DNA of 64,000 nucleotides from Phragmites australis (taxonomy: Eukaryota; Streptophyta; Magnoliopsida; Poales; Poaceae). The DNA is taken from assembly GCF_958298935.1 (NCBI RefSeq), contig NC_084942.1, positions 5,215,501 to 5,279,500 of the forward strand, in the 5' to 3' direction. The notes below the pieces were generated by a model that made no database searches, was not told the origin of the DNA, and saw only the letters and a list, made by a program, of their open reading frames with translations. Within the stretch, counting starts at the first letter, position 1, and the number at the start of each line of letters is the position of its first letter. A program made the translations under genes and the position numbers. Below, piece after piece: positions 32,724 through 44,010 of this stretch.

Positions 32724-33450
32724 CCAGGGAAAGAAGCTCCCCCAATTGACGACGGTTCGGATCCCGCACGGCGATCCTTCCTATAGGGAAATTGGAGGCG
32801 GGCGACGGTCGCCGCAACATCATGGAGGTTTGGCTCAGGGAGCGCGACGAGAGATGGATCCACTGCCATATGTGCGAAGGGTAGCGGCAGCTTGGAGGGC
32901 TAGAGCGAGGGTAGCAACGACGAGTCCATGGAGTAGATAGGGGCAAAGGGAGGCGGGGAAGAGTGGGGAGGAGTAGGCTGCAGCGAGGAGGTCAGGGAGG
33001 ATGCGAGGATTCTAGGTACTGTTGTGCCTTGAGGCACTTGGTTATAGAGCAGAGGACCAAGGAGAAGTCCAACGACACCGTTGGCCTCGTTGAAGGCGAA
33101 GCCCAAGCCCTCGCACATAGCGGCGCTCAGCTCTGATGTTTGGTCGGCTTCTTGCGAGGAGGAAGATGAGGAGCGTGGCTAGATCGTTTGAGAAGAGAGG
33201 AAGCGGGCGCATAGAGAGCGGATCGGGAGAGGTAGCTGCATGACAATAGGTGGCGGAGTTGAGGAGTTTGGGCACATGCGGCATGGATCTGGCCGAGGAG
33301 GAGGCACGGGAGCGAGCGAGGAGGGGAGCCATGGGTGCGAGCAGGGAGAGGAGCCATGCGAGTGGGTGGGGATGTTTAATGCAGAGTGGGGTTGGAGTGC
33401 GTGCGGAGGGGGTAGTGGAATAGGGAGGGGGAAAAACTGACGATACATTA
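32724..33450 (-). other. GC-rich ORF-bearing stretch, unrecognised
   Basis: Several overlapping minus-strand ORFs (for example 32900-33118, MCEGLGFAFNEANGVVGLLL) are Pro/Ser-rich and not recognised. The stretch leads straight into the uS17-like ATG. It could be a captured promoter and 5' leader of other genes. I make no functional claim. Confidence 0.3.
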
Positions 33451-33603
33451 ATTAAGAATTTTTTAAGTATGAGAGATATATTGAGCTCAAGTAAGCCACA
33501 CTTCTCCTGTTCTCATTGTCCATCAAAAGCACATCTCTTTGCTTTAAAGAGATAATTATTTTTTTTAAAAATGCAATACCCCCTACAAGTGACTTGAAGA
33601 TGC

Positions 33604-33990
33604 AAATACCCCTATATAAGTAATATAGTTGCATTTACCACTCTACAAATCTAACTCTATTGCAAAATACTCTAACATCATGTTAACATATTTGCGGGGT
33701 TGTGACCTCAAGTGCTCCACATAGATTGATATCATAGATAGGAGGTGATCGAGGAGGGTTTAACTACGTGTTATATTTGTGGAGGATATTGCAATGATAC
33801 ATTTGATTAGATGGGCTTTAGTGTGCTGTTAAACCCTTTCTCATTCGCACCTTTTCATGTTGGCAGGCTATGTGGAGCACTTAAGATCAAATCACGGTAA
33901 ATATATTAATATGACATCAAGTTACAACCTAGGGGCTGAGGGGGAATTTTACAATGAGATTAGACTTGTAAGTGGTAAATGCAACTATCC
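33604..33990. repeat. Foldback repeat
   Basis: The arm at about 33604-33722 and the arm at about 33868-33990 are reverse complements with scattered mismatches. One pairs ATAGTTGCATTTACCACT and GTGCTCCACATAG with AGTGGTAAATGCAACTAT and CTATGTGGAGCAC. The spacer is about 145 bp. It could be a MITE-like foldback element. No target duplication was found. Confidence 0.7.
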
Positions 33991-35070
33991 GTCATTTACC
34001 ACTGACCATTCTTGTCTCTGTTGGCAGTCTTCGTCACCCCTCTACGAGTTTGTACAGTAGATGGATATTGAACCGTCGCTGTTAGATCCTTTCTCATCCC
34101 CACCTTTCCTACCACTTGATTGCACCACAGTTCACTAGGATTATTGAGACCAACATCCACACCCGAGAAATTGCTTAAATCTACCCCACTGTTACGTTGT
34201 TGAACATATCATTTCCCATAATACACACTAAAACACGTCTCACGATATCCCTGATCGAAAATCATATTATTATCTATTAATTCGTTGAAATTTATAAAAT
34301 TATTCCTAAATCATGCTAAATTTGTTCCTAAATTATACTATAATTATTCCTACATCACACTAAAATTCTTAGATTTATTTCTACTATTATTGCTAAAATT
34401 ATTCCTACCAGTCCAACATTATTCTGAAATCACACTACAATTCGTAAATCATGCACAAATTTCTAAACTATTCTATGAATAGGAAAAACAAAAACAAAAA
34501 ATTACTTTGTTCTTCTGCATCCTCCTCCTCTCTTCTATCATGCACGCAGAATGCAACGACTCTCTCTGCGCTCTGAAGGGCGCTATAAAGATGTATGTCG
34601 ACACTATCCTTACACCAGATGCCAACATGCACCCTGTCCCATTGCCACTAGCAGTAAAAGAGGTGGGCCACCACATGTCGACAGGCCAAATGTCAATAGG
34701 CACCTGTCGGCAGATGAGCTGCCGATTGGATCTCTACTGATAGGATACTATTTTAACAATTTTATGAAAACGGATGCTATTTTTGCAATTTTATATTAAA
34801 ATAGTATTATTTATAAAAAGATTCCCCCCTCTCTCTCTCATATTACTAGTGGCCAGGTGGTGCATAGATAATGTAAAGTTTCATTCTGATTAAAATAATT
34901 ATTGTTAATTCCTCTTAGAAAGTGAAAGGAAATTGAACCTGTGGTTTATATTCAGAATCGTGGTGTGCCGAAGTGATTTGTATTTAGGGTTGTAGGGCGC
35001 CAAAGTAGTTTATATTTCGAATTGTGGTGCATCTGATTCTGTATAATCTACCATTGTAAACTTGTAAAGG
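33991..35070. other. No gene recognised
   Basis: AT-rich intergenic DNA downstream of the eIF2-gamma 3' end. A degenerate repeat built on TTATTCCTAAATCA lies at 34270-34450. Short ORFs at 34473-34799 have no recognised domain. Confidence 0.5.
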
Positions 35071-35347
35071 CACATTATAACTGGACCAAAAACGCAGTAG
35101 CTGGTTTCCAACCTAATCGGCACATTATAATCGGCAAGGCAATACTGATCCACAAGTAGCTGGTTTCCAACCTAATGTTCTCAAGACTCGTAACATTTAA
35201 TGAAAAGCGGCCTCCAAAACTTCGACAAAGCGAAATCAAACTAGTGGCATAGACATAAGAATCGGTGATAACACGGGAAGACAGGACTACCAAACTCATG
35301 TTTTCCCCTCAGCCTCACAACTTCAGCTCTGTCTAGAGTATGATGCT
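35070..35347 (-). other. Probable 3' UTR of eIF2-gamma
   Basis: Sequence downstream of the stop codon. A 20-bp stretch, TAGCTGGTTTCCAACCTAAT, occurs twice (about 35098 and 35157). The polyadenylation site cannot be fixed by eye. Confidence 0.45.
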
Positions 35348-38300
35348 TCAGAGTGGGCAGGGTGGTACTTCGAGTGTGGTTCCGGCCTGGATCTGGCCCC
35401 ATCCGATGAGGCGCCAATGCTTCTCAACACGACGGCTCAGGGCAACCTTCTCTCCTTTGCTTGTGCAGACAGGTGCAGTAAGCTGTAGCTTGGCAAGATC
35501 GTTCTTAACAGCGACCACGCGGGCGCCTGTGGACATAGATCCTATGTTAAGCATCAGGATCTCACCCTTCGTGAGCTTGGACACCTTCCCTGCCTTCTCT
35601 GTACCTTTCGTCCTCACACCCAACAGCCTCCGGAGGAGGAAGAAATTGATCTGCAGCACAAGGTACAAGGATGTATGTAAGTAACAGCTGTTTCTATCCA
35701 TCTATGCTGAACAAACAAATATTGTACAAACCTCAAGCTCCACATATACATCAGGTAGTGAGCCAACTTCGCCAAGAACCTGGCCAACCAGCCTATCAGC
35801 ACGCGTTAAAGTTGGATCCATGGTTGTTCCAACACCAATAAGCCCTCCTGGCACAGCAAATTGGAGTTCATTCTGCTCAGCATAGAGCGAGACAATCCTT
35901 GAGTAGATTGGGGTGCATTTGATGTTCCCATTCTCATCCTTCATGACAATGCCAGGGCGAACTTCAATCTTCTGGTTCACCCTCAGAACTCCCTGTAAAG
36001 AAGCATTGATGTTCTGTTCATATCAACCGTAAAAGAAAACAGAACAGTAATACCATGATTGAGCTACATACTCTGAGGATGCTACCACCTGCGACGCCAC
36101 CCCTAATTTCATCAACCTCTGAACCAGGCTTGTTAACATCAAAGGAGCGAATAACAATCATATTGGGAGGTGAGGTGAAGTTCCTTTCAGGGATGGGAAT
36201 TTTCTTCACAATGTATTCACAGATCACATCAATGTTATACTTCAGCTGGGCAGATATAGGCACCACAGGAGCACCTTCAGCTATTGTGCCCTGCTCAGAA
36301 AAAAGAGGGATCAAATCATGAAAGAGAAGACATGTACTAAAATGAGAGATTGTGAACAGTATTGACCTGGATGAATTTTTGGATTGCTTCGTGCTGGTTC
36401 ATCGCGGCACTTTCCTGGATAAGATCAATCTTGTTCTGCAGAATGATGATATGTTGGAGACGCATGATTTCAACAGCAGCAAGATGCTCAGATGTCTGGG
36501 GCTGTGGGCAACTTTCATTCGCTGCTATCAAAAGCAATGCTCCATCCATGATAGCAGCTCCATTAAGCATTGTGGCCATGAGAATGTCGTGACCCTGTTC
36601 AAGGAGATCGGTATTGTTGAAACATATTATCCTTTCCTATTATAATTTTCAACTAATAAAATTAATATCTAATGACAAATCAGAGAATAACTTGAGATGA
36701 TCTCAGTTCCCAAGACTTCTATCAATACCTACCAGTATTTGATCATGTGCCTTTTAGTTGAAACATCATTATTTATAAACAGCTTAATGCAGCTTATGAT
36801 CACAAATGACTCCAAAGGGGAAAGCAAAACTAAATAGAACTATTTGCAGCAGACTCATCCAAAGCTATCACTTGCTCACTTGCATGCAGAAATGTTAATA
36901 AACTTTAAGGTAGGACAATAAAGTTAGTCTTATACCCTTAAAAATTCATGTATAACAGAAAAATCATAAAGAAAAATGGTAAGGTTTTATCATACCGGGC
37001 AATCAACAAAAGAAACATGTCTCAGGAGCTTCATTCTAGTGTTTTCAAACCCAGGCACGTCACAGGGAGGGCCATCTTCTTTTCCACTTCCATAGGCCCT
37101 TTACATAACAGAAGGAAAGTCAACACCTAGTGTATAAGGGCTTTACAACATGGCATTAATTTTTGTCGGGAGAATCAATCATTCAAGAATTCAAGCACGG
37201 TCTTTACCACATAACTAGTAAATAAATTATATGAAGGGAAATTTCATCGGGGACCAGGGGTTCCGGCGTCACCACTAGAAAAATATGATAATCCCACATG
37301 TTACCGTGTTTTAAAAGATTTCATAAAAAATCATGTATGTAGTATACATAAAGTTAAGTAAACCTGCAAAAATTCAATTTTAAATTCATATTTGATATCA
37401 AGATTCAAACAACACAAGTGGCACTGTTAGTACATGATGAACAATCAGACGCTGAATTTTTACAGATTTCCTTAAATTCATGTGTACTGCATACATAATT
37501 TTTTGGAGAAGATTTGAAACATCGCAACATGCTGAATTCGCTCATGGGGATGCCGGAACCTCTGGACACAAAATCCACTCTCTTATATGAGCAGCAAGGT
37601 TCGGTGATGTTAAGAGTTTAGAAAAGCTGTGCTGAGTTCTTCTCTGCATTTCATAGGAGACAGAAATAGAAGCTCATCATGTTAAGAGAGAACTGTGACA
37701 TTTCGTGTATGATAAACATACTTGTAGCACATTGGTCGCGGACATCTGTCGTCCTCACACTTATAGATTTTTGCGTTAGCATAACCCAGCTTTATAGTGA
37801 TGTTACGCTCCAGCTCATTCTTGAACCGAACAGTCTACATATCAAAATAAAGCAATCAGAATATTTGTAGAAAACATATAACATATCAAGGACAAAAATG
37901 GTGAAAAAGATTGACGACCTCAACAAACAGCAGTTGCAAACCAATCTAAGTCATGGTAACAAATGCTGGGAAAGAAGCATGGACCACAAAAGTGCATTTG
38001 CTAAGGAATGGAAGAAAATATTTTTATATCATAGCAATAACAAATAGATTATACAACTTCTCTGAGTCATATTGAACCAAAATCTACATTGTATCCCTAG
38101 TATGAATGTCAAAACTTTCCAATGCAATTACTACTCATGTATCATATATCAAAACTCTAAAAGGTGCACATCTAAAAATCACATGTTTGAGTAACATGGA
38201 GAATGCACAAGATATTACTGATAAATGTGATACATAATTGACAGCCATACACATAATTCAGATTCAGTGTTTGAGAAGAATGTGATACTTGAATAAGTGA

Positions 38301-38770
38301 ACAATACCTGAACTCCAGATATAGCTTTCACAACAGTAGACTTTCCATGAGCCACATGACCAATGGTACCTGAGATATTAATATAGAATATTATGCCCTG
38401 CGGGAGGTTTTGATTCACACGAAATTTGAATATACCTTGGTCATGCTGAATTCATAGAGGACAAAAAAACAGAAGTAACTGACTGTTCACAAACCAAAGG
38501 CTCTCCTAGTTATACAATACAGAATGCATCATGTGGATCTCAATTAGGCACAAATCACAGCATCATAAAAAGATTTTTTTTTTCCTCATTCACAATATCT
38601 TGCCAAAAAAAGAATGATGTGGGCCAAGTACAAACAGCAATAGCTAAAGGGATTGCATACATACCAATATTGATTGTGGCTTGGCGTGAGATAACTTCAG
38701 GTGACAGTGGGTGGAGCTTTGTCACATCAAGCTTGCTTAAGTCCTGTTCCATCAATCCTCGGCGGGCCAT
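35348..38770 (-). CDS. Translation initiation factor eIF2 subunit gamma
   Basis: eIF2-gamma is the GTPase core of the eIF2 complex, which brings initiator Met-tRNA to the 40S ribosome in the cytosol. Eight coding exons on the minus strand: 38770-38665, 38369-38308, 37834-37722, 37098-36996, 36594-36367, 36290-36072, 35992-35732, 35650-35348. All junctions are GT-AG, phases agree, and the sum is 1395 nt (464 residues plus stop), the usual length. The protein starts [15 protein letters not shown]. GTPase motifs are AHGKST (42-47), DCPGH (126-130), NKID (182-185) and SAQ (217-219). A zinc-binding Cys cluster ([11 protein letters not shown], 82-92) is intact. It is the only intact host gene in the window. 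A non-coding leader exon lies near 39209. Confidence 0.97.
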
Positions 38771-38778
38771 CTTGGAAA

Positions 38779-39300
38779 CTGCAAAATGGGACTCGGAAAG
38801 TTAACCTAGTGTCTTGTCCAGTGCTTACTAATCCAATATCAACTGCAGGAAAAACAGAAAACACACTGTGTCCACGCATGAAACCGGCTAATTAAACCAG
38901 CATGTTCAGCGTTCTTTCTCTATTGCATCGCCCACCGAGAACACATGTGCAGGCAGGACCGTCAATTACCACAAAATCCATAATACAAATACACAGACCC
39001 TCCTAAGCCCTAACTCCTACTCAGCCAGGGGCGGACTTAGCGTTGGACATGGGTGCTCAGTTGAAGGCCCAATCTCTTTTCCTTTCTGATAAATTTGGAT
39101 TTGATAGCTCACAAAGCAGGTAACAGATCTATCTCCCAGAACAAAATGCATCCATGGTCTCAAAAAGAGAGAGAGAAAATTGCATGCAAGCAAGTTAGGG
39201 TTCCTTACCAACGAAAGAAAACAACCCTCCCTAAACTAGGATGAATCCAATCGACGCGTCGGCGGGGGGAGTGCGACTGGTGCCTAACGTGGCGACTGCC
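38779..39300 (-). other. 5' UTR exon and leader intron of eIF2-gamma
   Basis: A GCAG acceptor at 38779-38782 precedes TTTCCAAGATGG, which contains the start codon. A matching donor (GTAAGG, 39203-39208) closes a non-coding exon that begins at 39209. The leader intron of about 430 bp is pyrimidine-rich in places. Leader introns are common in plant translation genes. The transcription start lies somewhere near 39250-39400. Confidence 0.6.
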
Positions 39301-39503
39301 GTTCTTCGGAGGAGGAGGAAGGAGGAGGTTCGCGGCGGCTACGGAGCGGCCGAACCAGGTGAGAAGCTGAGGTGCGGTGGGTGATCGAGGGAGGCTCTGA
39401 GTCAGCCCTAGCGCGGGTCTGGGCCAGATTTTGGGCCGATCCGAGCCCGACGTGGTAAGGCCGGAGGCCCAACATAATTACCAATATACTCTTTTTTCAA
39501 TCA
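39301..39503 (-). promoter_or_regulatory. eIF2-gamma promoter region with site II motifs
   Basis: GGCCCA/TGGGCC elements occur at 39420-39425, 39432-39437 and 39466-39471. Such 'site II' elements are common in plant promoters of translation and ribosomal genes and bind TCP factors. The proximal 200 bp are GC-rich and lack a clear TATA box. The MULE begins at 39514, about 45 bp beyond the farthest motif. Confidence 0.55.
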
Positions 39504-39513
39504 TGGAAAGAAA
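39504..39513. repeat. Imperfect target duplication of MULE, left
   Basis: TGGAAAGAAA here and TGTAAATAAA at 42694-42703 agree at eight of ten positions. MULEs usually make 8-11 bp duplications. Confidence 0.55.
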
Positions 39514-39781
39514 GGAAAAAATCTACATAACTGCTGAATTATCGATTAGTATAGATTTAAAACCCCAAACTATAAAATCAGGTATTGTGAACCTTAATTG
39601 CAAAATCGTTTATTTAACGTCTAACCTGGTTTCGTATGTGGTTTTCGCCTCGTTAGCGTCCACATTGGAGCTGGTTTTGCCACGCTAGCGGGGAAGGCCA
39701 CTGGGACCTAATGTTAGTGCTCCACCCCCTCCTCTCCTGTGCTGCTTCGCCCCCCCCCCCCCCCTCGCACTCTCCTCCCGT

Positions 39782-39837
<56 letters not shown>

Positions 39838-40112
39838 ACGAAGCGGACGGCACGCGGATGATCATGAGGAAGTCTGGGCTGATCAAATTGGTGCATGAGG
39901 TCAAGGTCAGTCTCCACTAGAAACTATGAATCTAGGTAAAGATTTGGTTTTTTTCGTCCATTTCATTTGGATGCGTACGTATAGGGTAAAGATTTGGTTT
40001 TTTAAGTACTGAGAGGGAGAGCTAGCAGCCATGGCGTGGTCTAGGTCACAATCATCGGTGTCAAATGCACGCAGAGGGCACTCGATGCAGGGATTGGCCC
40101 TGCCGCTACCAT
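39514..40112 (+). repeat. MULE left terminal inverted repeat
   Basis: It pairs with 42117-42693. It includes a (CT)n tract at 39782-39835, a short exon-like ATG stretch near 39858-39905 with a following GT, and the start codon of the GRF gene at 40031. A small indel (a partial repeat of GGTAAAGATTTGG at about 39935 and 39985) distinguishes it from the right arm. Confidence 0.85.
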
Positions 40113-40655
40113 ACAGAGAAGTATCACTGGATTATGAGCCCGCTTTGATGTGCCTATGTAACCGAAAGGCTCTTCGGTGGATCTCTTGAAGTGATGATAA
40201 TCCAGGCTGGAGGTACTACTAGTGTTCAGCTTCTCGGGTATGAAGCTTCATTTTTTGGTTGTTTTGGTTGGTTGGTTTTCCATTGTTGATTGGTTGATGT
40301 TCTCTTGATTTGTCATTTGTTGTAGACGAGATGGGATTGCGGTTTCTTTCGATGGAAAGATGCTGAGAACACCCCATTTATGAAGAGCCTCCTGGTGGAC
40401 CTTTGTGATTCTGTTTGGAGCCTGAGAAGGGAGAAAGCAGAGCTGAAGCTGATGCTTGAGTTGATGCAGAGGGAGAATGAGGAACAAGTTGTTGTTCTGA
40501 AGGCAAAGCACAAGAAGAAGATGGATGAGAAGGATGAGGCATTTGAAGCCATGGTTGCCAAGTTCAGTCAGGGTAATAGATGTAGGTGTGTGTCATATCT
40601 TGTTGTACTGATTGTTGTTGGCACCTTCTTTGCGCAGATGCTAGGAGCAAAGTGA
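40031..40655 (+). pseudogene. GRF-type zinc-finger gene in MULE
   Basis: Exon 1 (40031-40237, 69 codons) and exon 2 (40326-40655) join in phase 0 over a GT-AG intron. The start MAWSRSQSS lies inside the left TIR. The GRF finger spans the junction: CLCNRKALRW, then SDDNPGWRYY and a Cys, then TRWDCGFFRWKDAENTPF in exon 2. A coiled-coil stretch (LRREKAELKLMLELMQRENE) and a C-terminal hydrophobic segment (SYLVVLIVVGTFFAQM) follow, as in many short grass GRF proteins. Two in-frame stops (TGA and TAG, both within the finger) disable it. GRF fingers bind single-stranded DNA in DNA-repair enzymes. A role in transposition is only a suggestion. Confidence 0.78.
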
Positions 40656-40659
40656 GAGA

Positions 40660-41130
40660 GGCAATGTGATGTGCTGTGATTTGAGATGTAGGTGGCTACC
40701 TTCAATGTAATATGAGCAATGGAGCACTGAATGAAAATGATATCCGAGTTCCTATATTTTGTCCTAAATGATAGAACAGATGAACAAGCATATACTTTGC
40801 ACTAAATGACGGAACAGATGAACAAGCCAACACTTAGGTAGTAGTAGCAACCATACATTCATAGCCAACATTCATACATCCCTGAGAACAAAAGCCAACA
40901 TTCATACAAAAGCTGTAGGACTATGTACACCAAAATGAAACATCATTTACATAAGGCCTTGTAACAAAATAAAACATTTACATGTCTTCATGGCTTTAGG
41001 TGTTTGAACCAAACAGCAGGTGGGCTAGCCTGTTTATGTTGCGCCTTGAAGTCCTCTTCCTGGGCTGCTAAACCTGTGTGTTCGCACTTTGCTATGTCCC
41101 AGCCTCAGGCTATAAGAGAAGGAAGAAATG
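40660..41130. other. Intergenic space between convergent MULE genes
   Basis: AT-rich sequence with short direct repeats (AGCCAACATTCATAC appears at about 40862 and 40891). It probably holds both 3' ends. No ORF. Confidence 0.5.
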
Positions 41131-42199
41131 ATATTTTTGTTAGTCAATGATCAGAAAGAAGCAGCAAACACTAAAGATGGTGTAACTTACAACTATGTTT
41201 AATGTGGCAATAGTAGATGTTGAGAGCTCACTTTGCTTCCTCTTCCTAGCATCATCTCTTTTGATGTATGCATTCTTTTTATTTTCCTCCTTCCTTGTTC
41301 ATAGGGCATGTTCTGACATTGTGAGTTGTTTTCTAGCACATTGAGCGCCTCATCTTAACTCCAACTTTACTTATCTTAGTTCCTTTAGGTGCTTCAGTTG
41401 GCTCCCTTCTTCTCAGTGTCTTAGGTATCCCAAGCATCCTGACATAAGCAAGTGGGAGTGGCCTTGGCATATCAGAAACAAGTCATCTCTCATCACCTTC
41501 AACTGGCTGCAAGCAATGGCTATATGTCTTCATGTATTGTGTGATTGCATAACTTGGTGATATGTAGTCATCTAGTTTCATTAAGGCCATATAGATTGCA
41601 CTGATAGCATCGTAACAGGGAAGACCTGAGAGTTGCTAATACCTGTAGCTGCATGTCTTCTGCACCAAATTCACAATGTACCTCCTCTCCTCCTTCACCT
41701 CAAAGCCATCTTGACCATTCCATAGCACACTGCACTTGGTAGATCTCTCCATGTTCAGTTTCATCTTCTTGAATATGTTGGGGCAAATTGTCCCTAGCCA
41801 CTTGTGTGTCTTGCTTCTATTTTCTTGAATTCTAACCATGACCTTGCATATGATAGATTCATGCATGAAAATAACTGGAAGGAACCTAGAGTCCATGATA
41901 GAGTTGTTAAAACTCTCACACATATTGTTATCAACAGAATCACAGTCTAACCCTAACTTGAAGTATGCCTTACACCAGTGCTCAGGTGCAGTGTTCATCA
42001 TGTCATTGGCTCCTTAAGGAGTGTCTTGGGCCAGCCTAGCTCTATTGTAATTGAAAATCTCTCTGCATGAAGACTTTGCACACTTCTAGAATTTCTTCTG
42101 CAGCTTGTGGTTAGTGTATGGCAGCAGCGAGCCCAATCCCCGCATCGAATGCCCTCTGTGTGCATCTAATGTCGTCGATTGCGACCTAGACCACACCAT
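41130..42199 (-). pseudogene. MULE transposase, truncated and fused to TIR sequence
   Basis: The frame opens at ATG 42199 with MVWSRSQS, the TIR copy of the GRF gene start, and passes after about 30 residues into MULE transposase: APEHWCKAYFKLGLDCDSVD, NNMCESFNNSI, KTHKWLGTICPNIFKKMKLN. It then shows a SWIM-type end (CSYRY, LSGLPCYDAI) and a zinc-knuckle remnant (MRRSMC, KTTHNVRTCPMN). Stops fall at about 42088, 42013 and 41636. The N-terminal part with at least two catalytic Asp residues is missing. It is therefore a dead chimera formed when TIR sequence replaced the 5' part of the gene. Confidence 0.82.
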
Positions 42200-42342
42200 G
42201 GCTACTAGCTCTCCCTTTCAGTACCCAAAAAACCAAATCTTTACCCTAGATTCATAGTTTCTAGCAAAGACTCACCACGACCTCCTGCACCAATCTGATC
42301 AACGGGACTTCCTCGCGATCATCCACATGTCGTCTGCTTCAC

Positions 42343-42430
<88 letters not shown>

Positions 42431-42693
42431 ATTGGACGAGAGTGCGAGGGGGGCGGAGCAACCCAGGAGAGGAGGGGGTGGAGCACTAACATGCGGTCCC
42501 AGTAGCCATCCCCGTTAGTGTGGCTAAACCAGCGCCAGCATGGACTCTAGCGAGGTGAAAACCACCTATGAAACCAGGTTAGATGGTTAAGTAAACGGTT
42601 TTACAAAGTTTAAGGTCCACAATACCTGGTTTATAGTTTGGGGTTTTAAGTATTCACCAGTCGATAATTCAGGGGGTTATGTAGACTTTTCCC
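42117..42693 (-). repeat. MULE right terminal inverted repeat
   Basis: Inverted copy of 39514-40112 with a (GA)n tract at 42343-42429. The outer end reads GGGAAAAGTCTACATAA on the minus strand. Confidence 0.85.
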
Positions 42694-42703
42694 TGTAAAT
42701 AAA
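42694..42703. repeat. Imperfect target duplication of MULE, right
   Basis: TGTAAATAAA; compare with 39504-39513. Confidence 0.55.
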
Positions 42704-42997
42704 TGTCTATTTCCCCTTCTGACAAGTAAATTTCTATAGGGGAGACTCTTTGTAGGACACAAAAATTGTAACATTTCAGGGACCACGCAAACCCGGAGCG
42801 CTACTAGTCTTTAAAAGCTTTTAGGTTCTATAGGCCATGGCAACAATTTCAACCTCTCAACATCCTTTGGAAGAAGGATAAGCTTGAAACGTTTACAGTT
42901 CAGGATTAAGAAAACATTGACACTTCACTATATCTACCAACACCGCTAATTCCAAAACATGAGTGTGGGTAGACTTGCTCATGAGACAGTCACAACC
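42704..42997. other. No gene recognised
   Basis: Short non-coding stretch between the MULE and repeat copy B. Nothing to report. Confidence 0.5.
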
Positions 42998-44010
42998 TTA
43001 AGGCATGAACCTTCAGCTGATCACTCTTAGACTGGTGCATTACTGAGTCTAGAAGGGACAACTAGGAGATTGCAACCACTTACCTAAAAGTTTTGGTTCG
43101 GTGCTGAAACTCTCATACTACCGTTGCACCAAAAGGGCAATTGTTGGTCAGGTACTCCCTCTCATTGTAAATATGGGTCATTTTAGCCTCCTCTATTAAT
43201 CTCCAATTGTAAGCCATTCTAGGATCCCAAGATAACTTTGTTTCACTTATTCTAACTTTGCCCTTCTTTAACTTCTTCATCGAAGAGATAGAGTGAGAGA
43301 AATTATACAACATTAATTGCATATTTTATATGAGAATAATTGAGGGTAGCATGGAAATTTCATTTACCTCCTTAATCCTTATGCGAACTATAAAACAACC
43401 TATATATGCAATCAGAGGGATAATTTTTTTTCTAGGATTATAGTAGGAAATGTAGTTTTTTATTCTAAGAATTAGATTTGAGAATCAGGTTATTTGTTTC
43501 AGCTTTTGATCCTGATAGCAGAATCCAAAATCAAAAGCCAAAACAAACAAGGCCTAAGACAGTTCTGCTTTGAGGATCAGTAGTTAGTAGTGAATTTGTA
43601 AGAAGTTGCTAAAGAATTGAAGAAGTTATAACTTATCAGCATTAGCTAGTAAAAAGAAATGCTAACATTGAGTGACCTAATTTCTCAATTCATTCACATC
43701 ACTTTAACATCTCGATGAAAAATATCACACAGTGCTATAGCATATGTTTAAAATAGTTCATGAGCATATCTTTAAATATAGGAATTAGAAGACACGTGAT
43801 TTGGGAGAAAAAAACACAAGAACGAAAGCTATAGAATCCCATGTGACAAAACATGATGCCGGAGGAGAGAGCGAGACAGAAAGAACTTGAGGTTAGATAA
43901 AGACTATTATGGAATTGGGGTCATTCATATGTTTTAAACAAAAGGAAAAAAAACCCTAACATCAATTCTTACAAACCAAAAATGGGCCGTAAATAATGAT
44001 CCACTGTTCA
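42998..44010. repeat. Dispersed repeat, copy B
   Basis: Direct-orientation partner of 175-1122. It contains an extra segment at about 43760-43895 (with GATGCCGGAGGAGAG) that copy A lacks, next to the shared TTAAAATAGTT. Shared blocks include GACTATTATGGAATTGGGG near the right end. Confidence 0.6.

Larger units (their letters stand above)
39514..42693. mobile_element. Mutator-like element with long TIRs
   Basis: The element is 3.2 kb. Left (39514 to about 40112) and right (about 42117 to 42693) ends are inverted copies of each other, beginning near GGAAAAAATCTACATAA and its partner. Each arm carries a mirrored CT/GA microsatellite. Inside, a GRF zinc-finger gene points right and a truncated transposase points left, so the two converge as mudrB and mudrA do in MuDR. 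Both genes are broken. It sits just upstream of the eIF2-gamma promoter. Confidence 0.85.

Noticed and set aside
32593..33440. GC-rich ORFs as a new host gene
   Set aside because: Except for the uS17 fragment no domain is recognisable, frames overlap on both strands, and no exon structure could be closed.
35340..35684. ORFs on the plus strand across eIF2-gamma exons
   Set aside because: They are shadows of the minus-strand coding exons.
39711..39920. ORFs with long Ser-Leu or Arg-Glu runs
   Set aside because: They come from the (CT)n and (GA)n microsatellites in the MULE TIRs.
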